Positions 1-9,630 of a stretch of DNA of 64,000 bases are shown here, piece after piece. Origin of the DNA: Terriglobales bacterium (GTDB lineage: Bacteria; Acidobacteriota; Terriglobia; Terriglobales; Acidobacteriaceae). How positions within the stretch are numbered: position 1 is the stretch's first letter; the number at the start of each line of letters is the position of its first letter. The stretch spans positions 103,805 to 167,804 of the forward strand of contig DASRFG010000026.1 in assembly GCA_035651655.1 (NCBI GenBank), given 5' to 3'. The translations under genes were made by a program, and so were the position numbers. The notes beneath the pieces are model-generated. The model ran no database searches. It was not told the origin of the DNA and saw only the letters and a list, made by a program, of their open reading frames with translations.

Positions 1-2666
1 TCGTAAACCGCCCCTGGATCAGTTTTGAAATTTCGCTCTCGCGGCTCCAGGACCTCAAGCCGCCGTCGCATGTCCCGCACCGCGGAACCAAAAGCCGGCT
101 CCTTAGCATACCTTCGCAGGCATTCTTGGGCTGCTAACACCGCCTCTGTCCCGACTTCAACCGATCCGGCCACCCAGCGCAGCTTGGTACAAGTGAGTGC
201 CTCCCAGGGTTGCGCCTCCTGAGCGCAGTAGGCGCGCAACTGCGCCGGAGTGACCACCAGTTCTCCCTCCGATCCGTGTGGCCTAAGGCGCGCGTCCACA
301 GGAAACACGGTTCCGTCACGCGTATAGGCGGCCAGTGCCTGCATGGTCTGCTCGGCGGCTTTGGTCGCCACCGCAGGATCGAGCTTTTCGTCACGGACGA
401 AAAGCACATCGGCATCCGAAAGCAGGTCGAACTCGGAAGTTCCCAGTCGTCCAAATGCCAGAATCGCCAGTCCGGGCGGCTGTCCCGAAATGGTCAGGGC
501 GGCGCGGATGCATTGCTCGGCCACCAGGGTGCTGCTACACAGCGAGTAATACACTGGCCGCAAATCCAGGATGTCGGCTGCACCCGAGGCAAACACACGA
601 TGCCGATAGTGGCGCCGCAGTAGCGCCAGCTTGTCTCCATCCGACCAGACCGACGAGGACAGAAAATCGAACGTCGAATCGTTCGGCCCTTGTATGGAAT
701 CAGCCCCCGCAAACAAATCTGGAATCTGCTGGGCGGTCCGAGGGCCGCTTGAAAGTGCAGCCAGGGTCTCAATCTCTTCCGGATGGCGGACCAAAATGTC
801 GGTGAGATATTCGCTTGAGCCAAATAAGGCCAACGCGCGCTCCACCGCTTGCGGCGCGGACATCAGCGCTGCATAGCGCTCCGAACTCGTAAATGCTGCA
901 CTAAGAAAACGGTAGAGATTGCGTCTGGTAATCGCGTCCAGGTCAGGACGCATCGCTGTTTCGTACAGCGCGCTGGATTCTTCAGCGAGACGTTGCAAAA
1001 GCTGATGGTATTGCTGTTCGGCGCCGCTATCTTCCATGCGCGGCCGCAATCGGAATTCGCCTTCCCGGTCCTGCTGAAACTGCTGCTGGTGAATGATGCG
1101 TTCATAAATATCCGCCACTGCGGCCATGCAGCCACGCACGAGATGAACCACTTGGCTTGGCCGGATCTTCGCCTCTTTGTGCAGCGCTGTCGCGGGATCG
1201 CCGGAGGAACTACCACCATGGGCTTCACTTACAACCGACCGATAGAGCACCCGCAAATCATGGCTTGACTGCGGTAAACGGTGTGTCTGCTGGCCTTCGC
1301 GCAACTGCAACCGGTGCTCCACTTTGCGCAGAAACTCGTAGGCTGTAGTTAGCTCGTGAAATTCCTTGCCGGTAATGTGGCCCTTGTCATGCAATTTCTG
1401 CAGAGAAAACAAAGTGCCGCCGGAGCGCAGCCACGGCTCTGCTCCGCCGTGAACGCGCTGCAGGCACTGCACCAGAAATTCGATGTCGCGAATGCCGCCC
1501 CGATCAAGCTTTACGTCAATATCGCCCAGTTCGTGGGTGGCGCGCCGGCGCGCACTGATGCGTTCGCGCGTGTCCAGCGCCGTCGCAATGGCGGCAAAAT
1601 TGAGCCGGGTCGTGTCGCCGCTGTACACCTGTGGCTGCACCCCGCGGATGAATTCTCGCGCCAGCGCCGCGTCCCCCGCGGTGTAGCGGACTTTGATCAG
1701 GGCCTGGCGCTCCCAGTCGTGGGCGAAGGTGGCGTAATACCTGAGCGCATGGCCCAGTGCAACTGCCGGCTCGCCTTCTCTTCCCTGCGGACGTAAGCGA
1801 AGATCAATGCGGAACACCCGGCCCTCGAAGGTCATGCGGGAGAGAATCTCGCTGACCTGCTGCGCCAGCCGGATGAAGTATTCGCGGTTTGAAATGGCCG
1901 CAGATGGCAACTCTTCGCCGTCGCCATACAGAAAAAACAGGTCAACATCGGAGCTGTAGTTGAGTTCGTTGCCGCCAAGCTTCCCCAGAGACAACACTGC
2001 GAATGGCGTTTCTACCACGCGGCCCTCACTGTCCATATGCCTCGGGGCCTCGAAACGGCGGCGCAGCACGGCTTCCGCCTCGCGCAAGGCATCCTCTATG
2101 AGCACGTCTGCCAAGGCGGAGATCTCGGAGGTAGTTTCTGCCAGCGGCGCGATTCGCAGCACGTCGCGCAGCATGATGCGCACATACTCACGTCGCTTGA
2201 ATCGGGAGAGCAACAGCGCGATATCCGTATCCAAAGATCGAGCCCTATACCTGGCGAGCCCTTCATGGAACTCTTCGCGAGAAAGGCTGCGGTCCAGGTT
2301 GTTACGTCCACGCACAAAGCTCTGCAGCAGGTCGGGATTGCGGATCAGCGTGTCCCCAAGATAGCGGCTGTACCCGAACACCACCAGCGCGTAGTGAATC
2401 AGGAAACGGTGAGCGTCCAGTAACCGCAATAGTTCGCCACCTGCTTCCGCGTCAGCTTCCACCAAGCGGTCGAAAAGATTAAGAGCGGAATCGGGATCCG
2501 GGGATTCGGCCAAGAGAGGTTGCAGCGCCGCAGACACTGCCGCGGGAGCGCGCTGCACAATCCGCGCCAGCGTCTCCGCAGCGCGGCCGGGGTCGCGGAA
2601 CTCGATGGGCGCTGCAGCAGTCGCGTGCTGGAGAATTCGGGAGTTCGAAACAGGTCCGCTGGACAA
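1..2666 (-). CDS. glnE: Bifunctional glutamine synthetase adenylyltransferase/adenylyl-removing enzyme, 3' end outside the window
   Basis: GlnE adds AMP to, and removes it from, a tyrosine of glutamine synthetase according to nitrogen status. About 888 codons are visible. Two nucleotidyltransferase cores can be read on the minus strand: GKLGGNELNYSSDVDLFF (near 1915-1985) and AFGRLGTSEFDLLSDADVLF (near 395-460), as expected for the tandem domains of this family. RGGIRDIEFL (near 1480-1510) is the conserved motif after the first core, and KTDPGAVYD at the very edge is the equivalent motif after the second, so only the C-terminal part is missing. No ATG fits the frame; TTG at 2666 is the first usable start after an in-frame stop, with a weak upstream purine stretch. 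It lies downstream of glnA on the same strand but behind glnA's terminator, and glnA keeps its target tyrosine. Identity is secure; the start is uncertain. Confidence 0.93.
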   Translation of the reverse strand, partial: MSSGPVSNSRILQHATAAAPIEFRDPGRAAETLARIVQRAPAAVSAALQPLLAESPDPDSALNLFDRLVEADAEAGGELLRLLDAHRFLIHYALVVFGYSRYLGDTLIRNPDLLQSFVRGRNNLDRSLSREEFHEGLARYRARSLDTDIALLLSRFKRREYVRIMLRDVLRIAPLAETTSEISALADVLIEDALREAEAVLRRRFEAPRHMDSEGRVVETPFAVLSLGKLGGNELNYSSDVDLFFLYGDGEELPSAAISNREYFIRLAQQVSEILSRMTFEGRVFRIDLRLRPQGREGEPAVALGHALRYYATFAHDWERQALIKVRYTAGDAALAREFIRGVQPQVYSGDTTRLNFAAIATALDTRERISARRRATHELGDIDVKLDRGGIRDIEFLVQCLQRVHGGAEPWLRSGGTLFSLQKLHDKGHITGKEFHELTTAYEFLRKVEHRLQLREGQQTHRLPQSSHDLRVLYRSVVSEAHGGSSSGDPATALHKEAKIRPSQVVHLVRGCMAAVADIYERIIHQQQFQQDREGEFRLRPRMEDSGAEQQYHQLLQRLAEESSALYETAMRPDLDAITRRNLYRFLSAAFTSSERYAALMSAPQAVERALALFGSSEYLTDILVRHPEEIETLAALSSGPRTAQQIPDLFAGADSIQGPNDSTFDFLSSSVWSDGDKLALLRRHYRHRVFASGAADILDLRPVYYSLCSSTLVAEQCIRAALTISGQPPGLAILAFGRLGTSEFDLLSDADVLFVRDEKLDPAVATKAAEQTMQALAAYTRDGTVFPVDARLRPHGSEGELVVTPAQLRAYCAQEAQPWEALTCTKLRWVAGSVEVGTEAVLAAQECLRRYAKEPAFGSAVRDMRRRLEVLEPRERNFKTDPGAVY

Positions 2667-2709
2667 GGTGCTTGACTCTAATTTTCAGCATAGCACGGGG
2701 ATTGGCGTA

Positions 2710-2811
2710 CCACAGGGGGCACAGAGAACACAGAGGTGAACCACAGAAAATGGCCGCATAAGGCATCCGCTCGCTTTTCTCTCACTCTGTGAGCTTCTGT
2801 GCACTCTGTGG
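2710..2811. repeat. CACAGAG-type imperfect inverted repeat
   Basis: Two arms of about 27 bp (2710-2736 and 2785-2811) built from ACAGAG/CTCTGTG words are imperfect reverse complements, separated by about 48 bp, in the glnE-glnA spacer. From the outer ends, 14 of the first 16 positions pair, then an indel shifts the register. The short ORFs crossing it on the minus strand have no coding character. Palindromic CACAGAG repeats occur dispersed in several soil bacteria; that this is one of them is inference. Confidence 0.6.
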
Positions 2812-2814
2812 TTA

Positions 2815-2845
2815 ATAAAAAAAAGCCCGGCATTTCTGCCGGGCC
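2815..2845 (-). terminator. Rho-independent terminator of glnA
   Basis: A perfect 7-bp stem GCCCGGC/GCCGGGC (2825-2831 and 2838-2844) with a 6-nt loop is followed, on the minus strand, by a run of eight T. It begins about 33 bp after the glnA stop codon and separates glnA from glnE. Confidence 0.9.
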
Positions 2846-2877
2846 TGAACCAACAGCCACGTAGGTAAGCAACCGGG

Positions 2878-4290
2878 TTAAATGTCGTAATACAGCGCGA
2901 ACTCAAACGGATGCGGACGCAAACGCACCGCATTCACTTCTTTCTCACGCTTGTAGTCAACATAAGTCTTAACCAGCTCTTCCGTGAAGACGTCACCCTT
3001 GAGGAGGAACGAGTGGTCCTTCTCCAGAGCATCGAGGGCGTCTTCGAGCGAGCCGGGCATGGATGGTACCTTCGCCAACTCTTCTGCGCCCAGATCGTAG
3101 ATGTCCTTGTCGAGCGGCTGGCCGGGATCGATCTTGTTCTCGATGCCGTCCAGTCCAGCCATCATCATCGCGGCGAAGGCCATGTACGGGTTGCAGCTCG
3201 GGTCGGGCGGGCGGAACTCGATGCGTTTGGCCTTAGGTGAAGCCGAGTACATCGGTATACGACACGCCGCCGAGCGGTTGCGCCGCGAGTAGGCCAGGTT
3301 CACCGGAGCTTCAAAGCCCGGTACAAGGCGCTTGTACGAGTTGGTGGTAGGAGCGATGAGCGCGGAGAGCGCCGGGCCATGTTTAATGAGCCCGCCGATG
3401 TACCACAACGCCATCTGCGAAAGTCCCGCATAGCCGTCTCCGGCGAAGAGCGGCTTGCCGCCCTTCCACAGTGACTGGTGGGTGTGCATTCCGCTGCCGT
3501 TATCCTGAAACAGCGGCTTGGGCATGAAGGTGACCGTCTTGCCATACTGGTTGGCGACGTTCCGCACGATGTACTTATAGAGCATCATGTTGTCGGAAGA
3601 GCGCACCAGAGAATCGAATTTCAAGTCAATTTCAGTCTGACCGCCGGTTGCGACTTCGTGGTGATGGCATTCGACCGTGAGGCCGCAATTTTGCATGGTC
3701 ATCGCCATCTCAGTGCGCAGGTCCTGATAGTGGTCTGTGGGCGGAACCGGGAAATAGCCTTCCTTGAAGCGCGGCCGATAGCCCAGGTTGTTCTCGGCGC
3801 GACCGGAATTCCAACGCCCTTCTTCGGCGTCAATAAAGTAAAAGCCATGCTGCTCGCGCTGGTCGAAACGCACGTTGTCGAAGATGAAGAACTCGGCTTC
3901 GGCGCCGAAGAACGCGGTGTCAGCCAGCCCCGTGGACGCCAAATACATCTCGGCTTTCTTTGCGATGTAGCGCGGATCGCGGTCGTACCGTTGTTTGGTC
4001 ACCGGATCTACGACGTCGCACACCATTACCAGCGTAGGAACCTCGGTGAAGGGATCGAGCATGTACCACGCCGGATCGGGCATGAGCAGCATGTCGCTCT
4101 CGTGGATTGCCGCCCAGCCACGGATGGAAGAGCCATCCATACCGAAGCCCTCTTCGAAGGAATCCTCGGTGAACTGGTCAATCGGATAAGAAACGTGGTG
4201 CCATAATCCAGGGAGATCGGTGAAGCGGAGGTCGAGCAGCTTGACCCCATTCTTCTTTACGAACTCCAGGATGGTCTTCGGATCAGCCAT
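2878..4290 (-). CDS. glnA: Type I glutamine synthetase (GSI-beta, adenylylatable)
   Basis: Makes glutamine from glutamate, ammonia and ATP; a cytoplasmic dodecamer in this family. The 470-residue length matches enterobacterial GlnA. The N-terminal beta-grasp ([25 protein letters not shown]) and the catalytic domain ([21 protein letters not shown], then NRSAACRIP in the region of the glutamate-binding loop) are present. DKDIYDL places a tyrosine at residue 398, equivalent to the adenylylated Tyr of E. coli GlnA, consistent with GlnE-type control by the downstream gene. Start ATG at 4290 is preceded by AAGGAGA about 7 nt upstream. The gene ends in a clear terminator. Divergent from a LysR regulator across about 370 bp; control by that regulator is only inferred. 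Confidence 0.97.
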   Translation of the reverse strand: MADPKTILEFVKKNGVKLLDLRFTDLPGLWHHVSYPIDQFTEDSFEEGFGMDGSSIRGWAAIHESDMLLMPDPAWYMLDPFTEVPTLVMVCDVVDPVTKQRYDRDPRYIAKKAEMYLASTGLADTAFFGAEAEFFIFDNVRFDQREQHGFYFIDAEEGRWNSGRAENNLGYRPRFKEGYFPVPPTDHYQDLRTEMAMTMQNCGLTVECHHHEVATGGQTEIDLKFDSLVRSSDNMMLYKYIVRNVANQYGKTVTFMPKPLFQDNGSGMHTHQSLWKGGKPLFAGDGYAGLSQMALWYIGGLIKHGPALSALIAPTTNSYKRLVPGFEAPVNLAYSRRNRSAACRIPMYSASPKAKRIEFRPPDPSCNPYMAFAAMMMAGLDGIENKIDPGQPLDKDIYDLGAEELAKVPSMPGSLEDALDALEKDHSFLLKGDVFTEELVKTYVDYKREKEVNAVRLRPHPFEFALYYDI

Positions 4291-4474
4291 TTAATTCTCC
4301 TTTGCGCCGTCAACGGGCGCGAATAGACCCCACACCGCTACCTGCAAAGGTGTTGTGGGCTCGGGCAAAACTGAAAGTCTCATCAATTCGGCGGGAACAC
4401 CTGCTGCTACAATCTCCTCGCAGCAAGACATGTTGAGCATACGTGCTTACCTTGGTGCGGGGAAATTGATTGTT

Positions 4475-4491
4475 TTTATGGGCCCCATAAA
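4475..4491. promoter_or_regulatory. 17-bp perfect palindrome in the glnA/lysR intergenic region
   Basis: TTTATGGG-C-CCCATAAA: 8-bp arms around a single base. It contains a T-N11-A spacing (4477 and 4489), the signature of LysR-type boxes. It lies about 170 bp before the LysR ATG and about 185 bp before the glnA ATG, roughly mid-way in the divergent spacer (4291-4659). No gene was found in that spacer. A LysR operator is inference. Confidence 0.45.
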
Positions 4492-4659
4492 GGTGTTTTA
4501 TCCCCGACCCTATGTTGATGAAAATTAACTATTTACTCCCGGTCGGTGGGAGCTGCAATTGGGCTCGCCGTGATCGCGCCTCATGATTCAAAACGTAGAG
4601 GTTCACGAAGGTTACTTTGTGCCCTCGGCGTTGTTTGTGCTTAGCTAGTTTTGCACTCC

Positions 4660-5568
4660 ATGGACTTTGACCAGCTAGAGACGTTTTTGGAAGTGGCGCG
4701 GCACGCCAGCTTTTCACGGGCGGCGGAGAAGCGCTTCCGCACTCAGCCCGCGATCTCTTCCCAGATTCGCGCCCTGGAAGAAGAAATCGGCGCCCGGCTT
4801 TTCGACCGCAGCGGCGGTAAGGTAGCGCTCACCGCCGCGGGTAAGGTCTTTCAGCAGTATGCTGAGGAGGCTTTGCAGTCCCGCCGCGTGGTGATGACCA
4901 CCGTCGAAGAGATGGAGCGCGTCCCTCGCGGCGAAATTGTTGTGGCCGCTAATGAGGGCACCTGCCTGCACATCCTGCCCGAAGTGTTCGCTGAATTCAA
5001 AAAGCAATATGCCAAAGTTGCGGTGAGTATTAAGCGGTCCGAGCACAGCAAGATTCTGGAATCCGTGATTGATAACTCGGTGGACTTCGGTGTGGTATCA
5101 CTCCCGGTCACGGACACTCGCATGACCGTGGTTGCAATTCACAAAGACGACCTGGTACTGATCGCGCCGCCACGGCACCCGCTGGCAAAGATGGCAGGCG
5201 CGCCTCTGGCAGAAATTGCCAAATATCCGCTTCTGTTGCCGAAGGTCGGACGCACACGCGACGCCCTGGAGAATTTATTTCATGAACGACGGCTCCGTCC
5301 TCACGTCTCCATGGAGCTCGACTCCAGCGAATTGCTGAAGCGCTTTGTGGCTGCCGATGTTGGCGTGGGTTTCATTGCCCGTTCCAACGTCGCTGAAGAC
5401 GTGCGGGCTGGCGTACTGGTGGCACTACCAATCGCGGATGCTCAAATTCGCCGTGACCTGGCGCTCGTATTTCGCAAAGACAAAGCGCTCAGCCGCGCGG
5501 CACTAGCCTTCATTGATATCGCTGTCCGGCTCAAGCCGGCGCAAACGGCTAGTTCAGGCCGCGATTAG
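4660..5568 (+). CDS. LysR-family transcriptional regulator
   Basis: Has a typical LysR N-terminal winged helix-turn-helix (residues 1-60: FLEVARHASFSRAAEK, QPAISSQIRALEEEIG, LFDRSGGKVALTAAG) and a periplasmic-binding-protein-like effector domain (about 90-290). At 302 residues the length is normal for the family. The ATG at 4660 puts the usual MDFDQLETF at the N-terminus; an in-frame TTG at 4651 is possible but neither has a clear ribosome-binding site. It is transcribed divergently from glnA with a palindrome bearing a LysR-type T-N11-A spacing between them, so autoregulation and possibly glnA control are plausible. The effector cannot be told from sequence. Confidence 0.9.
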   Translation: MDFDQLETFLEVARHASFSRAAEKRFRTQPAISSQIRALEEEIGARLFDRSGGKVALTAAGKVFQQYAEEALQSRRVVMTTVEEMERVPRGEIVVAANEGTCLHILPEVFAEFKKQYAKVAVSIKRSEHSKILESVIDNSVDFGVVSLPVTDTRMTVVAIHKDDLVLIAPPRHPLAKMAGAPLAEIAKYPLLLPKVGRTRDALENLFHERRLRPHVSMELDSSELLKRFVAADVGVGFIARSNVAEDVRAGVLVALPIADAQIRRDLALVFRKDKALSRAALAFIDIAVRLKPAQTASSGRD

Positions 5569-5575
5569 GGCAGAA

Positions 5576-7153
5576 TTATTCACTGTCTGACTCCGAGCTC
5601 TCCTTATCCGGTCGCGCATCTTTTCCCAAGTCTCCAAACGGCCAGAGGCCAAATGCCTTCAGCATAAGGTCGTCCTTCTGTTTCACCAACGCCCGCGCAG
5701 TCTTCTCCGGCGGCCATGGGCTGGCGAGGCGCTCTGGACGATCCGCAATCCAGAAGGCGGTGAGCGCCATCAACGTGGCGTCACGAGTGAGCAGGTCGGG
5801 TTTGACTTTGTCGAAGGTGTCAACCGCAGAGTGATGGGTGTACTTGTACTCGGGCGAATCCTGTCCCATGTTAACTCCCGGCAGACCGGCTAAAGTGAAC
5901 GGTCCGCTATCGGTGCCGAAGCTGGTCTTATCGTCAACTTTGATTTCGCCAAAGGATTTCACTGACTCGGCGAACTTTTGGACGGCAGGCTTTAAATCGT
6001 CGCGCCCACCCAGATTCAGGCTCACCACCGGTCCCTGGCCGTTGTCCAGAATCACCGCGGCCACATGGTTCGCCATTTCATCCTGGTGCATTTTTACGTA
6101 GGCGAACGAGCCGAGCAGCCCCTGTTCCTCGCCAGTGAAGAGCACAAATCGCATGGTCCGCTTGGGCCGCTGGCCGGCTTTAGCGATGGCTTCTGCCGCT
6201 CCCAGAGTGGTCGCAACCCCGCAGCCGTCGTCAGTGGTGCCTTGCGCCAGGTCCCAGGAATCGAGGTGTCCACCAATCACAACCACCTGCTCGGGGTGCT
6301 GCGTGCCGCGGATCTCACCCACCACATTCGCCGATTCCACCGGCCCATCTGTGATGCGGTTCTGGACGTTCATCTTCAGGCGCACCGTCTTGCCCGCCTC
6401 CAGAAAGCGCTCCAACTGCTGATGGTCTTCCGCGATGATGCTCACCACGGGAATTTCGTAAAACGTATCGAAGCCGAGCACTCCAGTGTGCGTCAGGTGC
6501 ATCCCCGCGGCCGTGGAGCCACCCTGTCCACCGATCACAGCCAAAGCGTGAGCTTGGTACGCAGCCCTTAGAAAAGGACCGAATTTCAGGAACGCTTTCC
6601 TGCGCTCCTCCCGCTTGGGCTCTTCGCCTTTCTCCTTCCTGATCACCAGCAGGATCTTGTTCGGCCATTTTCCGGAGTTCTCTTTTACTTCCTGGTCAAG
6701 GTGGCCTACGTCAACCGCAACCAGTTCGCCTTCCACGCCGCCCTTGGGTGTAGATCCGACCCAACCCATGGAATCAATCGTTAATCCCCTCTGGATGGGT
6801 GACAGCACTTCAGCGTCGCCCGAAACACGCGTCCATCCGCGAGAGAGCTGCCATTTTTCCGTGTGAACGTTGCTCAAGCCGATCGCCCGCATTTTCGCCA
6901 GCCCCCACTCAATTGCCTTCGCGGCTTGCGGTGAGCCGGTAACTCGGCCGCCGATGTCGTCGCTCAGTTCCTGCAGGTCTTCGACAGGATGAGAATCCAG
7001 CATGCCGTGCCCGGCGATGGCCGTGAGTGCCGGCATAGTGCCATCCTCGGTAGGCGGGGGCGGATCGAGAATCGCCGGTCCGGCGGCCCATAAGCTCATG
7101 CCGGCCAGCAGGCAAAGAGAAATTACGAAAACACGGGGAACATTACCATGCAT
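5576..7153 (-). CDS. Secreted M28-family zinc metallopeptidase (carboxypeptidase Q/aminopeptidase-like)
   Basis: A 525-residue exported peptidase. An N-terminal signal peptide (VFVISLCLLAGMSLWAAGPA) is followed by a protease-associated-like insert (about 120-250) and the M28 catalytic domain (about 270-480). Likely di-zinc ligands and catalytic residues are seen in GGHLDSWDLAQGTTDDGCG (His and Asp), FTGEEQGLLGS (Glu-Glu), ILDNGQGP (Asp) and YTHHSAVDTFD (His). The ATG at 7153 has GGAGG 6 nt upstream. It likely cleaves peptides in the periplasm or outside the cell; substrate preference cannot be read. It ends 7 bp from the convergent LysR gene. Confidence 0.92.
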   Translation of the reverse strand: MHGNVPRVFVISLCLLAGMSLWAAGPAILDPPPPTEDGTMPALTAIAGHGMLDSHPVEDLQELSDDIGGRVTGSPQAAKAIEWGLAKMRAIGLSNVHTEKWQLSRGWTRVSGDAEVLSPIQRGLTIDSMGWVGSTPKGGVEGELVAVDVGHLDQEVKENSGKWPNKILLVIRKEKGEEPKREERRKAFLKFGPFLRAAYQAHALAVIGGQGGSTAAGMHLTHTGVLGFDTFYEIPVVSIIAEDHQQLERFLEAGKTVRLKMNVQNRITDGPVESANVVGEIRGTQHPEQVVVIGGHLDSWDLAQGTTDDGCGVATTLGAAEAIAKAGQRPKRTMRFVLFTGEEQGLLGSFAYVKMHQDEMANHVAAVILDNGQGPVVSLNLGGRDDLKPAVQKFAESVKSFGEIKVDDKTSFGTDSGPFTLAGLPGVNMGQDSPEYKYTHHSAVDTFDKVKPDLLTRDATLMALTAFWIADRPERLASPWPPEKTARALVKQKDDLMLKAFGLWPFGDLGKDARPDKESSESDSE

Positions 7154-7325
7154 GATTGTCCTCCAGAGGTACTGCGGTGACTTGCCTGATGTGAGCAGCG
7201 GAATCTCATTGTAGCTGAAATCGTGAAACCATTTTCAGGCCCGCTACTCTCTACTGATGACACCGTTGGCAGAGTTCGCTATCTTTTAGAGGCAGCGGTC
7301 AATCCAGAACTATCGGGAGATACGG

Positions 7326-7664
7326 ATGAAATCTTGCAAACTTTTTAGCTTATTCGCAACCCTGGTTGTGCTCAGTACACTCGTGGCGGCGGAGCCCCCA
7401 AACAAAGAAAACGGCAAGCAAAGCCTGACTGGGGTGGTCAGCGATTCCATGTGCGGAGCCAAACACATGATGGAAGGAAAAGAGGCCGACTGCCTCCGCG
7501 CCTGCGTGAAGCAAGGATCGAAGTACGCGCTGGTAGTGGGCGATAAGGTCTACACCCTTGAGGGACACAGCGACGAGCTCGGAAAGCTGGCGAACCAAAA
7601 AGTAAAGGTAACCGGCGCGGTTAAGGGCGACACGGTCGAAGTCACCTCGGTTAAAGCGCTCTGA
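7326..7664 (+). CDS. Small secreted DUF5818-like protein
   Basis: 112 residues with a Sec signal peptide (LFSLFATLVVLSTLVAAEPP) and a compact beta-rich domain. The core reads TGVVSDSMCGAKHMM and ADCLRACVKQGSKYALVVGD, with three cysteines (in SMCGA, DCLRAC), followed by LEGHSDELGKLANQKVKVTG, an OB-like tail. This pattern recurs in small exported proteins of Acidobacteriota (DUF5818-type, recalled without a search). GGGAGA precedes the ATG at 7326. Divergent from the M28 gene; function unknown. Confidence 0.75.
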   Translation: MKSCKLFSLFATLVVLSTLVAAEPPNKENGKQSLTGVVSDSMCGAKHMMEGKEADCLRACVKQGSKYALVVGDKVYTLEGHSDELGKLANQKVKVTGAVKGDTVEVTSVKAL

Positions 7665-7825
7665 GGATTGGATCGCGAATGTCTGCAAGCTGTCGAGGGC
7701 GGGGGCCAGTAGGTTTCCGCCGTTCCCATTTGTGTCAAATTTTTCCCTAAATTCATACACATACTTAGGGCGCTATGTTAGATTGAAATCGCTTTTATCC
7801 CTGCGCTGGTCGGAGGACTCGCGAA

Positions 7826-8383
7826 TTGCCACTGAGCATGGTTCCCAAGAGAATTTTCTTCACCAAGGGAGTGGGGAAACATCGGGAACGGCTAACCTCT
7901 TTCGAGCTTTCGCTCCGTGATGCCGGCATCGCCTCCCAAAATCTTGTCCGCGTCTCCTCCATTTTCCCACCCAACTGCAAGCTGGTTTCGCGCTCTCAAG
8001 GACTGAAGTACCTGCGTCATGGCGAGGTGGTATTTGCGGTGGTGGCGGAGAATTCAACCCGCGAACCCCATCGCCTGATGGCGGCGAGCATCGGAGTGGC
8101 GATTCCTGCGGACCGCAACACCTACGGATACTTGAGCGAACACCATTCTTTCGGTGAAAAAGAAGAAGCTGCGGGCGATTATGCCGAAGAGCTAGCCGCT
8201 GAAATGCTGGCCACGACGCTGAACGTGGAGTTCGATCCCGACCGCTCCTGGGATGAGAAAAAGGAGATTTACCGGATCTCCAACAAGATCGTCCGCACCG
8301 CCAACATTACGCAGTCCGCAGTGGGCGACAAACGCGGTCTGTGGACAACAGTGATCGCCGCCGCGATGCTTATTATTGACTAG
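7826..8383 (+). CDS. pdaD: Pyruvoyl-dependent arginine decarboxylase
   Basis: Converts arginine to agmatine using a pyruvoyl group made by self-cleavage, not PLP. The cleavage motif VRVSSIFPP gives Ser44-Ser45 as the predicted scission site, leaving a beta chain of 44 residues and an alpha chain starting with the pyruvoyl group. The conserved [20 protein letters not shown] segment follows. At 185 residues it matches archaeal-type PvlArgDC. TTG at 7826 has GGAGG 9 nt upstream, whereas the first ATG (7838) is 21 nt away, so TTG is the better start. It converges on the deoxyhypusine-synthase-like gene and supplies agmatine to the amidase/deiminase pair downstream. Confidence is high from motif and context. 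Confidence 0.92.
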   Translation: MPLSMVPKRIFFTKGVGKHRERLTSFELSLRDAGIASQNLVRVSSIFPPNCKLVSRSQGLKYLRHGEVVFAVVAENSTREPHRLMAASIGVAIPADRNTYGYLSEHHSFGEKEEAAGDYAEELAAEMLATTLNVEFDPDRSWDEKKEIYRISNKIVRTANITQSAVGDKRGLWTTVIAAAMLIID

Positions 8384-8394
8384 CTCGGCTGGGA

Positions 8395-9528
8395 CTAGCT
8401 TCGGCTGAGTGCCTTCTTATTCCCTGTTTTTCGGTTTGAGGTAGCTTCCTGCACCTCCACAGGATCTTTGTCCAAGCGCTCCAGAACGGCAGCCACCAGT
8501 AGAGGCAAACCTACGGTCGCGTCCACGAACACTTCGCCAAATCTCCCGCCCTCGGAGGGGGGTACGAACTTGCCCCAGGAAACGGCCTCACTGTAGGGGC
8601 TGCCGGAGAGGCCTCCCCAGTACACCGGCTCGGGGCATATCCTGACCCCGTAGTGATAGCGCTTTAGGGGCACCTGCTCGCCCGCGCGGCGATGCCTTAG
8701 CTCGATAAACGGCCCGAACTGCTGGGCCCAGTTTCTGGGTACTCCGCCGCCGATGGTGAAGATTCCCAGGCGCTTTTGCTTGAGCAGCGTCGCCGCGAAG
8801 TGCTCAAGATCTTCAAAGGGATCAAACCTCAGGTTGGGCTTCCCTTCCCTGGCGCGTAACCGGTTATGCAACGCAAAGTCGAGTCCGAGTTCGGAATCGG
8901 TGAATGCCGGGACGAATACAGGAACATCTTTCTCATAAGCTGCCTTGAGAATGCCGCGCTCCTCAACATGTTGATTCAGGTAGCGGCCAATGGCCCGGTT
9001 CAACTTCCAGGAGCACGCAACCTCCTTCGGATCCCAGCCCTGAAGCACCTCAAACACCACGCGCTCCACATCGTCGAGGTTCTGCTCGGGCTCAATAGTG
9101 TCGTAGACGCGGTTATAGCCAGCCTGGTAAAGATCTTCGTCGCTCACATTGGGATTAACACGGAAATGGGCGCGGCCTGTAGCTTCAACCAACCCGTGCG
9201 CCATCAGCGCACCAGTGGAAACCAGCGCATTCACGATTCCCCGATCAATCAACTCGGTAATGATCAGACCTTGTTTAGCAACCGTCATGGCGCCAGCCAG
9301 GGTCATCACCACAAAGCAATCTTTGTCGCGCGCCATGGCTTCCAGAACGTCGGCGGCCTCGCCCAATTGACGACCGGTGAAGGCGGTTCGCGACATCGCG
9401 CGCAGCAACTCGTCAATGGTGTGGGCACGTGAAAGATCGAGCGGTTCCAGCGGAATGAGTTTGTCCTTGATCGGATCGTGGAGCTTGCGCTCGCTTCCTT
9501 CTCCGTGATGATGGTTGTCGCGCTTCAC
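8395..9528 (-). CDS. speY: Deoxyhypusine synthase-like protein, probable homospermidine synthase
   Basis: 377 residues of the deoxyhypusine synthase fold. The catalytic-lysine motif EAVSWGKF places Lys320 where human enzyme Lys329 forms the aminobutyl imine, and IFTIGGGVPRN matches the NAD-binding loop. Bacteria lack eIF5A, the eukaryotic/archaeal substrate, and some bacterial and plant relatives make homospermidine from putrescine, so a polyamine product is expected here. The setting supports this: it is flanked by arginine decarboxylase and by the two genes that finish putrescine synthesis. GTG at 9528 has AAGGAGGTG about 8 nt upstream. The N-terminus carries a His-rich stretch (DNHHHGEG). 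The exact substrates are inferred; spermidine or another amine acceptor is possible. Confidence 0.85.
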   Translation of the reverse strand: MKRDNHHHGEGSERKLHDPIKDKLIPLEPLDLSRAHTIDELLRAMSRTAFTGRQLGEAADVLEAMARDKDCFVVMTLAGAMTVAKQGLIITELIDRGIVNALVSTGALMAHGLVEATGRAHFRVNPNVSDEDLYQAGYNRVYDTIEPEQNLDDVERVVFEVLQGWDPKEVACSWKLNRAIGRYLNQHVEERGILKAAYEKDVPVFVPAFTDSELGLDFALHNRLRAREGKPNLRFDPFEDLEHFAATLLKQKRLGIFTIGGGVPRNWAQQFGPFIELRHRRAGEQVPLKRYHYGVRICPEPVYWGGLSGSPYSEAVSWGKFVPPSEGGRFGEVFVDATVGLPLLVAAVLERLDKDPVEVQEATSNRKTGNKKALSRS

Positions 9529-9630
9529 CGGTTCACCTCCTTAACCGCGCAGTTCGCAGGAAACAGCAAAGTATCTCTTTGTAGCTGCGTCGTCAACCGC
9601 CGCAACGCTCCTCTTTGTTATGCTAAGGCC

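Noticed and set aside
3478..4206. Long open frame on the plus strand inside glnA
   Set aside because: It mirrors the codon pattern of glnA on the other strand and has no domain or ribosome-binding site.
8395..9528. True deoxyhypusine synthase acting on eIF5A
   Set aside because: Bacteria lack that substrate, and the flanking genes are for polyamines.
9478..9630. N-terminal extension of the carbamoylputrescine amidase
   Set aside because: It would overlap the start of the divergent gene and does not match the family; the ATG at 9631 does.
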